Shown piece by piece: positions 36,567 to 47,259 of a DNA stretch of 64,000 bases. Every line of letters starts with the position of its first letter. Position 1 is the stretch's first letter. A model generated the notes under the pieces. The model was not told the DNA's origin. It made no database searches and saw only the letters and a program-made list of their open reading frames with translations. Origin of the DNA: Parastagonospora avenae f. sp. tritici 18332-5 (Eukaryota; Ascomycota; Dothideomycetes; Pleosporales; Phaeosphaeriaceae). The position numbers and the translations under genes were made by a program. The stretch spans positions 124,001 through 188,000 of the forward strand of contig JAFJTR010000021.1 in assembly GCA_022559985.1 (NCBI GenBank), in the 5' to 3' direction.

Positions 36567-37756
36567 AGGCGCATCGGCTGGGCGGGACATGTACGATCAG
36601 GTAGAATCAAGACGCGACTCGCACGAGGTAGCGAGACAATAGCCTAATGGTATTGGTTTGGGGGGCATAGCAGTCCCGTGCAGGTGACAATGATGGACGA
36701 ATCGTGTGAGGGTTCGCTTGCGGTTCTCCCAGGACCCTGCCGAGCGGGATGTGTTTCCCCGGAATATGATATGCATGGATTTGGTGCGACTGCAAGGATG
36801 TAGCGAGTTATATCGAGATGCAATATGCAGGTTATGGTTGTTGACGATGGTTTTTGTCATCATGAGTCCTACATGAGAACAATGTTAGGTCAGGTCAGGT
36901 CAGGTCAGACTAATAGCAAAACACCGAGGCCGACAAGATGGCATGGTGCGTGTTGGTTGCTGTTCGAAGCCTTGCACGGCAGTCTGGCCGAGGCTAGCTT
37001 TCTGCGTGTCCTTGCCAGCACATGCATCGTATTGCCGGGATGGAGATGCAGCGCTGGGGTCGGTCTGCCGAGGCGACGAGTTACCGTTGAAGACGGTGCG
37101 GCTCAGCAACGGCCTCAGGGCTTCCACGCTATGGGTTTCACGCCGTGGTGTGAGACGAAGTGCGGTACGCTAGAAAGATAGTGGAAGGGGTCCAAGGTTT
37201 CGCAGCGTTTGGGGTGGGATTGCTCCAGTCGGCCGCCGGAGATGTGCAGGGACCAGACTCTACAGAACAGAGTCGCGGCACACCACCTGCACGCTGCCAT
37301 TGACTGTGCCGGCCACGTTCAGACGAGGCAATTGTGAGCTGTCCACAAGGCCCAGACGCGTGACTCTCAGCGCTACCAGCAGGGCGCGGCGTGTGCTCTT
37401 CAAAGTACCTAGGTACGGTGAATCGTCATCTTCCCACGCCCTCGTAGACGTCCTGCCGCTTATCCCGAGCACCGCTACCACCAAACAGGTCGCTCCCGCC
37501 CGCCGCAATTCACCCCTTCTCTCCTTCTCTCTCCTCTGCGCTCGACACCACATTGAAGCGCTTGCAGCGAATGGCAATGACTCTCTACACTGCAACGCCG
37601 AACGAGTGCTTTCGTGCCCACCACCGTCCCTCTCGGCGCCCTCTCCGCCAGCACCCACTGCCACACCACGCCCAGCACTCCCCGCAGCCGCCCCATTCCA
37701 CGTCACTGTAGCGCCGCTTCACACCGCGCCGCCCACGGCGTGCTTGCCTTGGCGCC
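36567..37756. other. 1.2 kb intergenic region with a short tandem repeat
   Basis: Between NUP84 and the next same-strand gene. The right part (about 37300-37756) is G+C-rich and gives long antisense open frames on both strands through lack of stops, not through coding. The only distinct element is the AGGTC repeat listed separately. Confidence 0.55.
36887..36908 (+). repeat. (AGGTC)4 tandem repeat
   Basis: Four exact copies of the pentamer AGGTC plus two further bases, alone in a non-coding stretch. Probably slippage-derived. Confidence 0.9.
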
Positions 37757-39202
37757 ATGTCATGGTTCCTGAGAGGTGTGCAGAGCGCCGTCTTCCACTA
37801 TGCCTCGTGCGCCCCCTGCGCCGGCTACTCGGATGGCAGAAAGAGACGGAGAGCTGCGCGCGCCGCGAGGAAGGTCAAAGATAAGCTGCAGCTGGAGGAC
37901 CCTGACGCCTACCAGCACCCGCCGCCCACGGGCACCAACCCGTACTGGGAGGAGGAGATACGCATGGGACCAGGGCCGCCCCCTCGACGAGCTCGCAGGA
38001 CCAACACGGGCAGCACGCGCGCCATCACCACCGCCGGCACCCAGCACTCAGCCGTGAGCAAGGGCGGCAGCAGCATGGACGGCGCTGACGGCCTGCGCCT
38101 GAGCAACGACACCGTCCAGGACGAGACGTGGAACCACAAGCGCTACCAGCGAGAAGACGAAGACCTGTGGGGCATGGACGAGCCGTCAGCTCCGCTGCAG
38201 CACATTGCCTCGGGCTCTTCTGCGGGAGGCTCTGGCTTTGCCATGCGGAGGCCGGCAACCTCGAGATCCGCAAGCTACTACTCGGTGCGCGCGCCTCCCG
38301 TCAACGACCTGCACCCGCCCGTGGTCAGCATGCCGTCGCCAGATCCCGCCGACAATCGCTGGATGCTCCAGCCTCCCCCCAAAGCCAGCGTCATGGCTGG
38401 CCGAGAACGTGCATCGAACCGCAGTCGCAGCGGAAGTGGCGCCAGCAGTCGCGTCGAGCTGAGCCTACAGCGCCGCCTCAGCACCAAGCAAGTCAAGCAC
38501 AAGCTTGAGCGAGGACAGACTCCAGAGATGCCCTCAATATCGAGAAACAGCTCCTACAGCAATCTCGTCTCTAGCCAGCGCAGGGACAGAAGCCGGACAC
38601 CCCACGTCCGGCCACCATCTGCGAGCAGCTCGCGCCACAAGAAGCGACGTGACACGGCCCTGTCGCGCTCAGACACAGTCAGTACACATCGCTCATCGGG
38701 CGAATCGAGCGACACGATGCACAAGTCGGCTTCTGGGCCTAACGTCCCTGACCCCAAAGTCATCCGCGTTCACCAAAGCCGTCCAGCCCTCTCAACAGTA
38801 GTTTCCAGCGGCTCTGGAGCCAACCCATCCTCCAATGACGAAAACACTCTACCCCAAAGACCCAGCCCGGTTCACCACCGGAGCGACTTCACATACTCTT
38901 CTACTACATCTACGCAATCTTACCGGAATTCGACACCCCATCTCCGCGCACCCCTGAGCTCTTCGGACGTCTCGTCCCTCAACGTTCTGCAAGACCTCGT
39001 CTCGCCACCGGATCTGCTCAAGAGCCGCTTCGTTTCTGCGCCCCTGGTCGAAGCCAAAATTCGCCTGCCACCAGCAGACGGCGACGAGTCACGCACCTTG
39101 ACCTATAAACCGAGTTGGTTGGATGAGCAGGTCAGGGTGCCATTTGATCACGAAGGAGTACCCGTAAGAGATCCACGGTTCAGATGGTCTGTGGACTTTT
39201 GA
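37757..39202 (+). CDS. Basic, Ser/Arg-rich disordered protein of unknown function
   Basis: Single-exon gene, 481 aa. The N-terminus MSWFLRGVQSAVFHYASCAP has a hydrophobic/Cys segment and is followed by a strongly basic patch (GRKRRRAARAARKVKDK), a pattern I associate with a conserved family of uncharacterised filamentous-fungal proteins. Most of the chain is Ser/Pro/Arg-rich and looks disordered with many possible phosphorylation sites. A conserved-looking C-terminus (LTYKPSWLDEQVRVPFDHEG, VRDPRFRWSVDF) closes it. It may associate with a membrane through the N-terminus; this is inference. No catalytic motif seen. Confidence 0.75.
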   Translation: MSWFLRGVQSAVFHYASCAPCAGYSDGRKRRRAARAARKVKDKLQLEDPDAYQHPPPTGTNPYWEEEIRMGPGPPPRRARRTNTGSTRAITTAGTQHSAVSKGGSSMDGADGLRLSNDTVQDETWNHKRYQREDEDLWGMDEPSAPLQHIASGSSAGGSGFAMRRPATSRSASYYSVRAPPVNDLHPPVVSMPSPDPADNRWMLQPPPKASVMAGRERASNRSRSGSGASSRVELSLQRRLSTKQVKHKLERGQTPEMPSISRNSSYSNLVSSQRRDRSRTPHVRPPSASSSRHKKRRDTALSRSDTVSTHRSSGESSDTMHKSASGPNVPDPKVIRVHQSRPALSTVVSSGSGANPSSNDENTLPQRPSPVHHRSDFTYSSTTSTQSYRNSTPHLRAPLSSSDVSSLNVLQDLVSPPDLLKSRFVSAPLVEAKIRLPPADGDESRTLTYKPSWLDEQVRVPFDHEGVPVRDPRFRWSVDF

Positions 39203-39853
39203 GTCTTTTTTTTCCTTCCTACATCATGCACCTGAGTAACACTTTCCCATCTTTGGTCATATTCATTCATCAGAGCATGCATAGCGATTGTTTGCAAACA
39301 TTGATTCTTCTGTCATACCACTTCATTTTCACGAATTGCTTCTTCTCTTTGCGTTTGGATAGCGGGAACAGCGGGAGTATTGGGTTTTGTATCAAATCGG
39401 CGTTGTTGGAAATGGCGGCTACATGCACATGGCTATGCATATTGGCGTTGGAACAAATGACTTCGTTTCATATCTCGAGTTAGTCGCATCATTAGACAAA
39501 AATGACTTGAATAAAAATATGCAAATGGTATATTGCTCGAGAACAGTATCCTCTAAACACCCTTCCGTGCAAATATCATTGAGCTGTCCGTTAATGTTGT
39601 GCGTTCCGTAGTCCGTTGAAGAAGCAAAACATGACCCTGGCTGGAAAGCAGACCAAAAAGCCAGCCATGGTCATGGCAAACACCAAAAAGTCCCGTATCC
39701 CAACCATGCTGTTCGTAAACGCCATAAAGATACAATACAGACAAAGACTCGCCCACTTCGCAGTGGCACTCGGCATTGCGTCGTGCAGACTGGCACCATG
39801 TCAACAACTGGCATCCATACGAGTATATGAGTGCTGCAGGTCAAACAACCTAC
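39203..39853. other. Convergent intergenic region
   Basis: About 650 bp between the 3' ends of the disordered-protein gene and the RhoGEF gene. A hydrophobic 61-codon frame on the minus strand at 39591-39776 is the only notable content; I do not call it a gene (see rejected items). Confidence 0.5.
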
Positions 39854-42800
39854 TCACTCCCTGATCTGCGCCTTGAGTCCCGCAACCTCTCTCTTCAGTC
39901 GAGCGTTCTCTTTCCTCAGACGCGCTGCTTCCTCTTCGCTTGCCTTGAGTCGTCGTTGCACCTCCTCGTCGGCCTTTCCTTTGCGCGCGCTGCTCGTCAC
40001 TTTTTCCAATTCCTCGTTGAACCGCGCGTACAATGCTTCGTTCTCGGCATTCATATCGCGGTACAGCTGATCCAGATGCTTGGCTCGCGACTCCGAAACC
40101 TGTAGAGAGGAGCTAACGTCCTGAGCAATGGATGATGTGCGTGTTGATAGGCCTTCAAGTGTCGTCTTCAACTGCTTCTCGATTGATGCTATGCGCGACT
40201 CAAGTGATGTGGCTTTGGTAGGACTGGAGTTCAGAAGAGGCGCTGAGCTCTGGGTAGTCAGGCGTGGAATGCTTCTAGCATTCAGCTCATGCCCAATGGC
40301 GCTAAGCTCATTCTGCAGATCTTGAGATGCACTGTCGATGTCACGTTGTTGCTTCTGAAGTCTCTCACGCAACTTTTGAGGCGACTGCATACGGAGTCTC
40401 TTTGGTGGACTGGCCGAAGGTCCTCCAGACTTGGTTGAACTGCGACTAGAAGGAGGCAGTTTGACGGTGTTTCCAGACCCAGGGCGCTCTGAAAGCCCAG
40501 TATTGCTGACAGATGACTTGAGGCTAGGAATGCCCGAGACGGACTGACCTCGTTCACTTCGCTTCTTGGTCGGGTTGTAAGTCTTGATGGTAACTTCGTC
40601 CTTCGTGTCAGGCTTGGCGATGATTGACTTTGGTTGAGCGGTCCCGGCACGGTCGAGTACATTACCAGGTGAATTTTCCTTACGTATAGGCGGAACGAGC
40701 CGTGTAGGTGTTGGAATGGACGAAGCATGTTTAACCGCTGAAGGGGTGACGCGCGAAGGAGTCTGTGGCTCCGCACTCGACTGCCTAATGTCGCGAGACA
40801 CAGAATCCGGTTGACGAGGAGTCTGTGAAGACCATGTAGGTACATCGTCAGCATCTTGAAACGTCTTGAGATCACTCAAAGAAGAGCGGCGCTTTTTGCG
40901 GGGAGGCCCGGCAGTGAGCGGTACCTCGCCAATAGTTCCAAGAGCACCCACGAACGACCGACCGTTACCAGCAGGCGCCCCGTTCTCGAAGTTGAAAGCG
41001 CCAAGTACAGTAGGGCGATCGCGAGATGAGGGACGCTTTGGCGAAATGCGACCAGCATCTGTAGAATTAGATCGCCCAAGCGATGGGTGTCCAGCTTTTG
41101 AAAGACTGTGTGGTTGACTATCTGTCACATGGCTATTCTTGCTCAAAGAGCGCCACAGCGAACCCACTTTAGACTCGCTTTCAGATTTGCTGTTTTCCCT
41201 TGTCAAAGTTCCGAAGCCAAAGCGCTTCCTCAATGACGTATTTGAATTAATAGAGCCAGCGATCGAACGACCTTTTGAGTCGATGGATCCGTAATTTGGG
41301 GTGTTAAGACCAGGTGTTTGGATCGCAAAGAGTGCTTCGATGTCTTGAACGAGGCGGTCCATCAATGAGATGAAGTCATTTGCGTTTCCAGCTGGTACAA
41401 TCATCTCGGCGAATGCGGCTGTGAGAATGCCTCGATCGCCGTCGTTGCTCGTGCCGTCAAGCAGTTCAGCAAGCAGCTGGATGATAGCTCGTAAAGCCCT
41501 TTGATTCTGTAGGGAAAATTCGTTGACTGTCGTGCGGAAGAACTCCTCAAATTCTCCAGGATACATGCTATCTGAACGCATCTGAAGTGAGACGAGCGTG
41601 GCATGGGAGAGCACTGGGCCCATTCTCTCCTTCCAAGCTATGTTCAGAAACTTCTCGAAGACAGCAAAAAGGACGTCGACTGAAGACTGTGCGGCGAGAT
41701 CCAGATTCGAAGGATTCTCTAGGATCGAATTGTAAAGTTCATTGACCATGAGCTCATCCGCGACAGCTCTGGCTCGGACAGATCGACCTACGATGTTCCC
41801 TTTACGGGCGTGCAAAGCCAATGTCAGATTCGCCAGAGACTCTTCTAGCCTGACAAGTGAGTCGGTTGGTGCGCCAGCGTTGAATGATGCATTCTTATTG
41901 GAGGAGGCCGGGCGAGAGGTATCACCGTCCCGACTGTAGGGGCGAGAAGACGCAGACTGAGCGGGTGGTGCTATCCGAGGAATCTCTCCCAGGGTGTGAG
42001 CGCTGCGTTGGAGTTTTCGTGTACCACCTTCGCGTCCAACACTACCTCCAAAGAAACTAGACAGCATTTTCACTGGAGAATGTGGGCGGCTTTTGCTTTC
42101 TAGACTCTCTGCAGCCTCCGGAATCCGCAGCGAGAGTGACTTCAGGGTCTGCAGATTTCGCGACAAGTATGCTTCGCATAGTAGTGGGTTCTTGATGCTG
42201 CTCCGGATGTGGAAGAAGTTAGCTAACCGTTTGGTCAAGACAGGCAAGAATTCGAGGCTTGTCAGCTTGTCCTTGGCCGAGTACCCGTTTATACCATTGG
42301 TGTCCAATAAAAAGAAGCCATCTCCAAGGACAGATAGTGTGACAATCAATTCGATGCCGTTTACACCAACTCGAATTGGGGTCGATGCTTGCTGGGCGTC
42401 CACAAGAATCTGTATCTTTGCTGGCTCTTTCCTTCCTTCCACCTCTGACTCTCGAGGCTGTTCTGATATCGACGAGAACAAGCTGATGTCCCCAGGCAGA
42501 GTACGCACCTCCCATTTCGGGCTTTCTCGTTCAACTTCCGAGAAGCGGCCCTCAACACGGGCCTTTGTGAACTCTTCCACGACTTTCTGTCCTTTGCCTT
42601 CATAGAGACCCTGCAGGTAGAACATACGGATGCCAAGCTGTTGTCGGTCTCGACTGCGTGGGCGCTGCGTGGATTGTGATACAGGTACTGGTGATAACAA
42701 TTGCACAATGCTGCCTTCGGAGTGCTCGCTGAGAAACACACTAGCTAGGTCTAGGTATTGATGGAATGTCAATTCCGTAGATGCATGGAATGACTCGGCG

Positions 42801-44440
42801 AACTTGGGGTTGTCAAGGTCTGCGAGTAGACTGCGAGCACTTGTGGTACAGCCACTGGGCTTATGCAGTAAGACCAGAAAGTCAGTGAATAGGACGAAGA
42901 TGCCTGACGTAGCGTGTGGTCCGGAAAGCTCGCCGTGATAAGGCGGTGATAGCTCGACATAATCTATGGCAGTGATGAGCCGTCCTCGAGGGTTAAAAGC
43001 CGTTGGCCACGACACGATCATCTTGCGCAGGCGGTCAAAGACCCTGATTTGCTGGGCTGACGGCCCTTCTCGCGAGCAGATATCGGCAATGATGTCCCTG
43101 GCCTTCAAAAAGGTCTTGATGGCGGGATGTCGCACGGGCAGTTGCTTGATGATATTGTCGATGTACAGGTTGTAGCGGGGCAGGCGTTGCACGGGTTCGA
43201 TGAGCATAGATGTCAGTCGCTGTTCACCTGTCTCGTAGACTCGCTTGGAAAAGCTGGAGGATGTGTCTTTAGTGAAGGCTTTCAGCAGCTGTGAAAAGTC
43301 GCCGTGCGCAGCCATGTAGTCAGTGTAGCAGTCACCAAATTGCGGAAACCACTCGACTAGGGCTTTTGCAACTGCAGCAGCCCCAGTAACATCTATGGGG
43401 TCTTTTTGTCCTCGCAACGGGGCAATAAAGACGTCGTCTGTGGCCTGCTCTATGTCTTCGATTGCACCGTTCTCTGTCTCTTCCAGAATAACGCGCAGAG
43501 TGTCCAAGAATCTGGTGTTCACTTCCAGGATCCTGTCTAGACTCGGCGGAAAGAGGCCCTGCAGCGCTTGCTCGGTGGGGCTCGCACTTGAGTGCGACTT
43601 GAGCTTTGCCTTGTCGCGAAATTCGACTGCCACATTGTGCACCAGATCGTACACTTTGCTCACATAGTTCTCTTCGGTGTCCAGGAGCTCGCACATCTCG
43701 CGCCGGAGGGTTTCCTTCTGATTGCGCGAGAATGATTGCGTTCGGTTGAGGGCGGTCGGCTTCGAGGGTGCTCGGCGGAGCTTAGAGGTGGGCAGGAAGG
43801 AAGTCTCGCCGAACAGCTTCACGACGGGCGCGTATTGGCCGTAGCGTTGTTCGAGAAGGTCGTCTTCCGCCTCGTCGAATTGGGCGGATTCCCGAGCCTC
43901 CTGCTTGTGTATGCTGCCCGGTGGGAGGACGACGTCGAGATCCACCCACGACAGTGTCTGCTCTCCCAGGGCGTGGCGGACGTCTACTATGACGTCTGCA
44001 ACGTTTTCGACCTTGACCATCTTGGCTGCGAGGATAGCGGCATGCGACTCGGAGAACAGCTCGGGCGCCGATGGCAGGTGGCCCAGCGTGCCGTGGCGCT
44101 TCTCCCACGCGTTCTTGATCTCCGGGGGCAGCTCGAGAAAGTATTTGTATAGACTGAAGGCGAGGCCGCGACAGATCTCATCGCCCTGTTCCTCCCGCGG
44201 GAGACATGTGACAGCGCCGTAGAAGGTGGCCGTGGGTGATATGATGAGGCGGGCAAAGTTCTGGAGACCGGCGGGCGTGAAGACATGGGCCTGTATGCGC
44301 GAATGCGTGGCCTGGGTGGACGTCGCAGTCGGCCCATAGAAGATGAGCACCGGCGCGTTGGAGAGCAGCTCGTCGGTGGTGTAGAAGAGCTCCAGGTCCT
44401 CTGCGGAGAGCGCCGCGGGCTCGGGAGTGATAACGACCAT
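39854..44440 (-). CDS. Large RhoGEF (DH domain) protein, BUD3-like
   Basis: A single exon of 4587 nt encodes 1528 aa. An N-terminal conserved region (residues 1-200; LELFYTTDELLSNAPVLIFY) precedes a Dbl-homology domain at about 240-470 (REMCELLDTEENYVSKVYDL, TSMLIEPVQRLPRYNLYIDN). A segment near 490-560 may be a divergent PH-like module (TSGIFVLFTDFLVLLHKP). Residues about 930-1090 weakly resemble a RhoGAP fold (ILTAAFAEMIVP), without a clear catalytic Arg. The C-terminus is disordered, then coiled-coil. Layout and size fit the septation RhoGEF Bud3 of filamentous ascomycetes, an activator of Rho4; that assignment is tentative. Confidence 0.85.
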   Translation of the reverse strand: MVVITPEPAALSAEDLELFYTTDELLSNAPVLIFYGPTATSTQATHSRIQAHVFTPAGLQNFARLIISPTATFYGAVTCLPREEQGDEICRGLAFSLYKYFLELPPEIKNAWEKRHGTLGHLPSAPELFSESHAAILAAKMVKVENVADVIVDVRHALGEQTLSWVDLDVVLPPGSIHKQEARESAQFDEAEDDLLEQRYGQYAPVVKLFGETSFLPTSKLRRAPSKPTALNRTQSFSRNQKETLRREMCELLDTEENYVSKVYDLVHNVAVEFRDKAKLKSHSSASPTEQALQGLFPPSLDRILEVNTRFLDTLRVILEETENGAIEDIEQATDDVFIAPLRGQKDPIDVTGAAAVAKALVEWFPQFGDCYTDYMAAHGDFSQLLKAFTKDTSSSFSKRVYETGEQRLTSMLIEPVQRLPRYNLYIDNIIKQLPVRHPAIKTFLKARDIIADICSREGPSAQQIRVFDRLRKMIVSWPTAFNPRGRLITAIDYVELSPPYHGELSGPHATSGIFVLFTDFLVLLHKPSGCTTSARSLLADLDNPKFAESFHASTELTFHQYLDLASVFLSEHSEGSIVQLLSPVPVSQSTQRPRSRDRQQLGIRMFYLQGLYEGKGQKVVEEFTKARVEGRFSEVERESPKWEVRTLPGDISLFSSISEQPRESEVEGRKEPAKIQILVDAQQASTPIRVGVNGIELIVTLSVLGDGFFLLDTNGINGYSAKDKLTSLEFLPVLTKRLANFFHIRSSIKNPLLCEAYLSRNLQTLKSLSLRIPEAAESLESKSRPHSPVKMLSSFFGGSVGREGGTRKLQRSAHTLGEIPRIAPPAQSASSRPYSRDGDTSRPASSNKNASFNAGAPTDSLVRLEESLANLTLALHARKGNIVGRSVRARAVADELMVNELYNSILENPSNLDLAAQSSVDVLFAVFEKFLNIAWKERMGPVLSHATLVSLQMRSDSMYPGEFEEFFRTTVNEFSLQNQRALRAIIQLLAELLDGTSNDGDRGILTAAFAEMIVPAGNANDFISLMDRLVQDIEALFAIQTPGLNTPNYGSIDSKGRSIAGSINSNTSLRKRFGFGTLTRENSKSESESKVGSLWRSLSKNSHVTDSQPHSLSKAGHPSLGRSNSTDAGRISPKRPSSRDRPTVLGAFNFENGAPAGNGRSFVGALGTIGEVPLTAGPPRKKRRSSLSDLKTFQDADDVPTWSSQTPRQPDSVSRDIRQSSAEPQTPSRVTPSAVKHASSIPTPTRLVPPIRKENSPGNVLDRAGTAQPKSIIAKPDTKDEVTIKTYNPTKKRSERGQSVSGIPSLKSSVSNTGLSERPGSGNTVKLPPSSRSSTKSGGPSASPPKRLRMQSPQKLRERLQKQQRDIDSASQDLQNELSAIGHELNARSIPRLTTQSSAPLLNSSPTKATSLESRIASIEKQLKTTLEGLSTRTSSIAQDVSSSLQVSESRAKHLDQLYRDMNAENEALYARFNEELEKVTSSARKGKADEEVQRRLKASEEEAARLRKENARLKREVAGLKAQIRE

Positions 44441-45012
44441 GGTGCCAATTGCAGATAAACGAGCGACGAAGTTGGCTGCACTGAGAAACGAAGGTTAGTA
44501 GCGACCAGTCGGGAGGCGCAATGGCATGGCGCAGCTGGGATCAACGGTGGTTGCGGGTGGTGAGGGTGCGGGTGAGGGTGCGGTGGGTTGTGTTATGCGG
44601 CCATGTGGGCGGGAAGGCGCGCGTGTCGAGGTCGAGGCTCGGTGGGCTGGCTGCAGCTGCTGCAGGAGCAAAGTAAACAAGCCGTCGAGGTTGCTGCCAG
44701 CCGCGGGAAACAAGGTCAGGAACACGGTCACACGGCGACGGCCAAGCGCGGAACACGCAGCCCAACTTCTTTAACGTGCGACGTGTGCAACGTCAAATTG
44801 CATGGGAGCCCGGGCGTGCAAGAGATGGCGAGTATTTTTGGCCGCTGTCGTCAACTCACTCGCCCTTGCAGCGTGCAGCTTGCAGCACTAGACCGCATCT
44901 CGGTCTGCCCATCGTGATCGCGTCGAGGAAAGACCCAGCCGCAGATCAGCGACCCCGCAAACAAAACAACACCAAAAAAAAAAGTCGCGACCGCATCACC
45001 ATCTAGCCCGGC
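44441..45012. promoter_or_regulatory. Divergent promoter region RhoGEF / DCC1
   Basis: 572 bp between divergent start codons. It contains an A10 tract at 44974-44983, about 30 bp before the DCC1 start. Poly(A) tracts favour nucleosome exclusion, so a promoter role is plausible. Confidence 0.5.
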
Positions 45013-46086
45013 ATGGCCACGCAGCAAGACGAGGGCGGCGTGCCCTTCTCCATGGCACATGAGATGCAGCAGTTCCGCCTGTTCGAACTGCCGCCCGAAA
45101 TCGTTGACCTTTTAGAGGCCCCGAGCCCTCCACCGTAGGTCCTGTGCCATCTCGCTGCTGCATGCACGTCGTTCTCATCCTTCATGTCCAGTTTGTCCAT
45201 CAAGTCGCGGGCTATGTCTGGTGCGCCAAACGCGACGCCCGCATATGCAGTGCTCTGTACGTCGGACAAGACCTTCCAGCTACGCCAGGTTCAGACGTCA
45301 AATTCACTCTTCGTCACCCAGCCCGCCCTGGAAGCCCATGGCAACGACATACCGATCCCTGTTACGCGTGCCATTGCATCGTGCACTGCGACGTTGGAAC
45401 TGCACCCATCTGATGTGTCTGCGCAGGACTTGCTGCGCCATGTATTGCCAGTCTATGACATCGTGGCAGGCGATGTCGATGCCACTGCCAACAAGAAGAG
45501 CAAGGCGGCCATGTACGAACATCTTCCGCTTTCCGATAGACAGTGTAATGCCGGTTGGGATGCGCTAGTAGCCTTCGAGCACGAGGAAAGCTCGTACCAG
45601 CCATCTGCCAATGCTCTTGCACAGGTGTGGAGATCGATCAACGCTGCAGCCTTGGTGGAGGGTGTCAAGCTCGACAATCAGTTCTTGACACACGACATAG
45701 CGAGAGCAGTCTCTGAAGAAGGTCACCCTGAAGGGCTCGTGAGAGCGGTGCTCAGGCACCTAGCAAAGGACCAGCAATCAGATGATGGCCCTTGGTCATG
45801 TCTAGATCGTGCGAAGACGGTAGCCTTTGCAGGCAGGACGCTGCTAGAGGCCAAGCAAGGAAGCGACTTCCTAATCTCCGACTTCACAGACACGTGGGAA
45901 GACAAGCTTCCAGAAGCATGGCGTAAAGATGCGCAGCTAAGTGCCATTGAAGGAGCATACGAGCTGACTGCTACCACAATCAGAGCGACAGGCAAAGCTG
46001 CCAATGCTGCCAACGGGTCCACTCTGGCAGACAAACCTTCAGCGCGCAAATGGCACGAGAGGTTCGGCAAGACGAGAACGAAATAA
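45013..46086 (+). CDS. DCC1: Sister chromatid cohesion protein Dcc1
   Basis: Subunit of the alternative clamp loader Ctf18-RFC, needed for cohesion and replication fork functions. Exons 45013-45134 and 45192-46086 give 338 aa. The junction restores EAPSPPPLSIKSR. Family segments: FRLFELPPEIVDLLEAP, AYAVLCTSDKTFQLRQVQTS, NSLFVTQP, then winged-helix C-terminal parts (FLISDFTDTWEDKLPEAW) and a C-terminal basic KWHERFGKTRTK. Start at 45013 is the first ATG after the A tract. Confidence 0.9.
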
Positions 46087-46438
46087 ATCAACATCATACC
46101 CGGTCTGACGTATCAGTCGAATAAGCCGTAACGCACGTGATCATGTCGTGTGTTAGTCGCGTTTTCGGATCGGGACGTCGGTGATCGGCAACTGCAGCTT
46201 CCGTCCGTGCTGGTGTTGGTAATGAATCTGTCAGCCTCTATGCGTGGTCGCGCTACCTACTGCAAAAACTTCGAGATCAACTTGTGTGAAGCGCATGTCA
46301 TATTCTCGAGCACTGAAGATCTTCATACGATGCCGATCGTTTTCTTCCACGCTTAAGTTTCCCTCCTTGTCTATCTCCACACCAAGGAAGTTTCCGAGCA
46401 CAGGCTTTGCCTCCAGATATCCTCCATCACCGACCAGA
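46087..46438. promoter_or_regulatory. Region upstream of hemerythrin-like gene
   Basis: 352 bp between same-strand genes. The hemerythrin frame is open through part of it (from 46244), with ATGs at 46244 and 46295. Translated from 46295 it gives an Arg/Ser-rich stretch (MSYSRALKIFIRCRSFSS) that resembles a mitochondrial presequence, so the real start may lie here. Confidence 0.45.
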
Positions 46439-47035
46439 ATGGCCTTATCAGACTCAACCGATCCCGTTCCAGCCACGGCAACATCTAATCCAGTAACCGG
46501 GGACGTCCCTTTCAAAGCTAGTGTCACCGAAGAAAAGCCACTGCCGAAGCTCACCCCTATGGAATTTCGCCAGTTCAACCGGATGGCTGACCATATGGAC
46601 ATGTTCCACAGCAACTTTCGCATCACTTGGAACATGTTGTACTCGGCGTGCGAGTCGCAAAAACGCCCAAAAGGCATGTCAATCAGGCAGTTTATCAGCA
46701 CCGGTCAGCAGTTTTGCCACCATCTTACTGTACACCATACTATCGAGGAGGAGCACATCTTCCCTGTATTAGCGAAGAAGATGCCGGCATTCAGGAAGGA
46801 GTTGGAGTTGCTCACCCAGCATAAGCAAATTCACGTAGGTCTGGACAAGCTGGAGAAGTACCTGGAGGAGTGCAGTGATGGTGAGAGGGAGTTGCGAATG
46901 AGCGAACTGAAGGATATCCTGGACAGTTTCGGTAAAGTGTTGTGGCGGCATCTGGATGATGAAGTCAAGCAGTTGGGGGCTGAGAACATGCGCAAATATT
47001 GGACTGCGGAAGAGATCAGGCGTATGCCCATGTGA
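46439..47035 (+). CDS. Hemerythrin-like (HHE) domain protein
   Basis: Single exon, 198 aa from 46439 (MALSDSTDPVPATATSNPV). The HHE four-helix bundle has candidate metal ligands in order: RMADHMDMFHSNF, CHHLTVHHTIEEEHIF, LLTQHKQIHVGLDKLE and VLWRHLDDEV, which fits a non-heme di-iron site. Fungal HHE proteins are small and mostly uncharacterised; oxygen, iron or NO-related roles are known in the wider family. An alternative start at 46295 would add 48 residues with presequence character. The 3' end faces the TauD-type gene 224 bp away. Confidence 0.88.
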   Translation: MALSDSTDPVPATATSNPVTGDVPFKASVTEEKPLPKLTPMEFRQFNRMADHMDMFHSNFRITWNMLYSACESQKRPKGMSIRQFISTGQQFCHHLTVHHTIEEEHIFPVLAKKMPAFRKELELLTQHKQIHVGLDKLEKYLEECSDGERELRMSELKDILDSFGKVLWRHLDDEVKQLGAENMRKYWTAEEIRRMPM

Positions 47036-47259
47036 ACTAGATTGATAAATCTATTCATCGTTTTCTCGCAGCACGAAACATTGTCCTTTCTTTCGTGATA
47101 TCGATGAATTATAGTAGTCGTAGTAAAAGGCCAGTAGCACTACCATTGTCGTCAGACTAGTGCAGAGGTTCTGCGCCACGTGTCCCAGGGACGTGCAATA
47201 ACGCAATGATTGTAAAGTCGCCAAATCGCAGGACCAGAAAACGTCATCATCGCCGGCGA

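Noticed and set aside
37260..37884. Long open frames on both strands before the disordered-protein gene
   Set aside because: Caused by G+C-rich sequence poor in stop codons; residues are low-complexity Arg/Pro/Ala without family resemblance.
39591..39776. Hydrophobic 61-codon minus-strand frame just downstream of the RhoGEF gene
   Set aside because: It could be a small membrane protein, but no family is recognised and it sits in the expected 3' untranslated region. Hydrophobic content alone is weak evidence.
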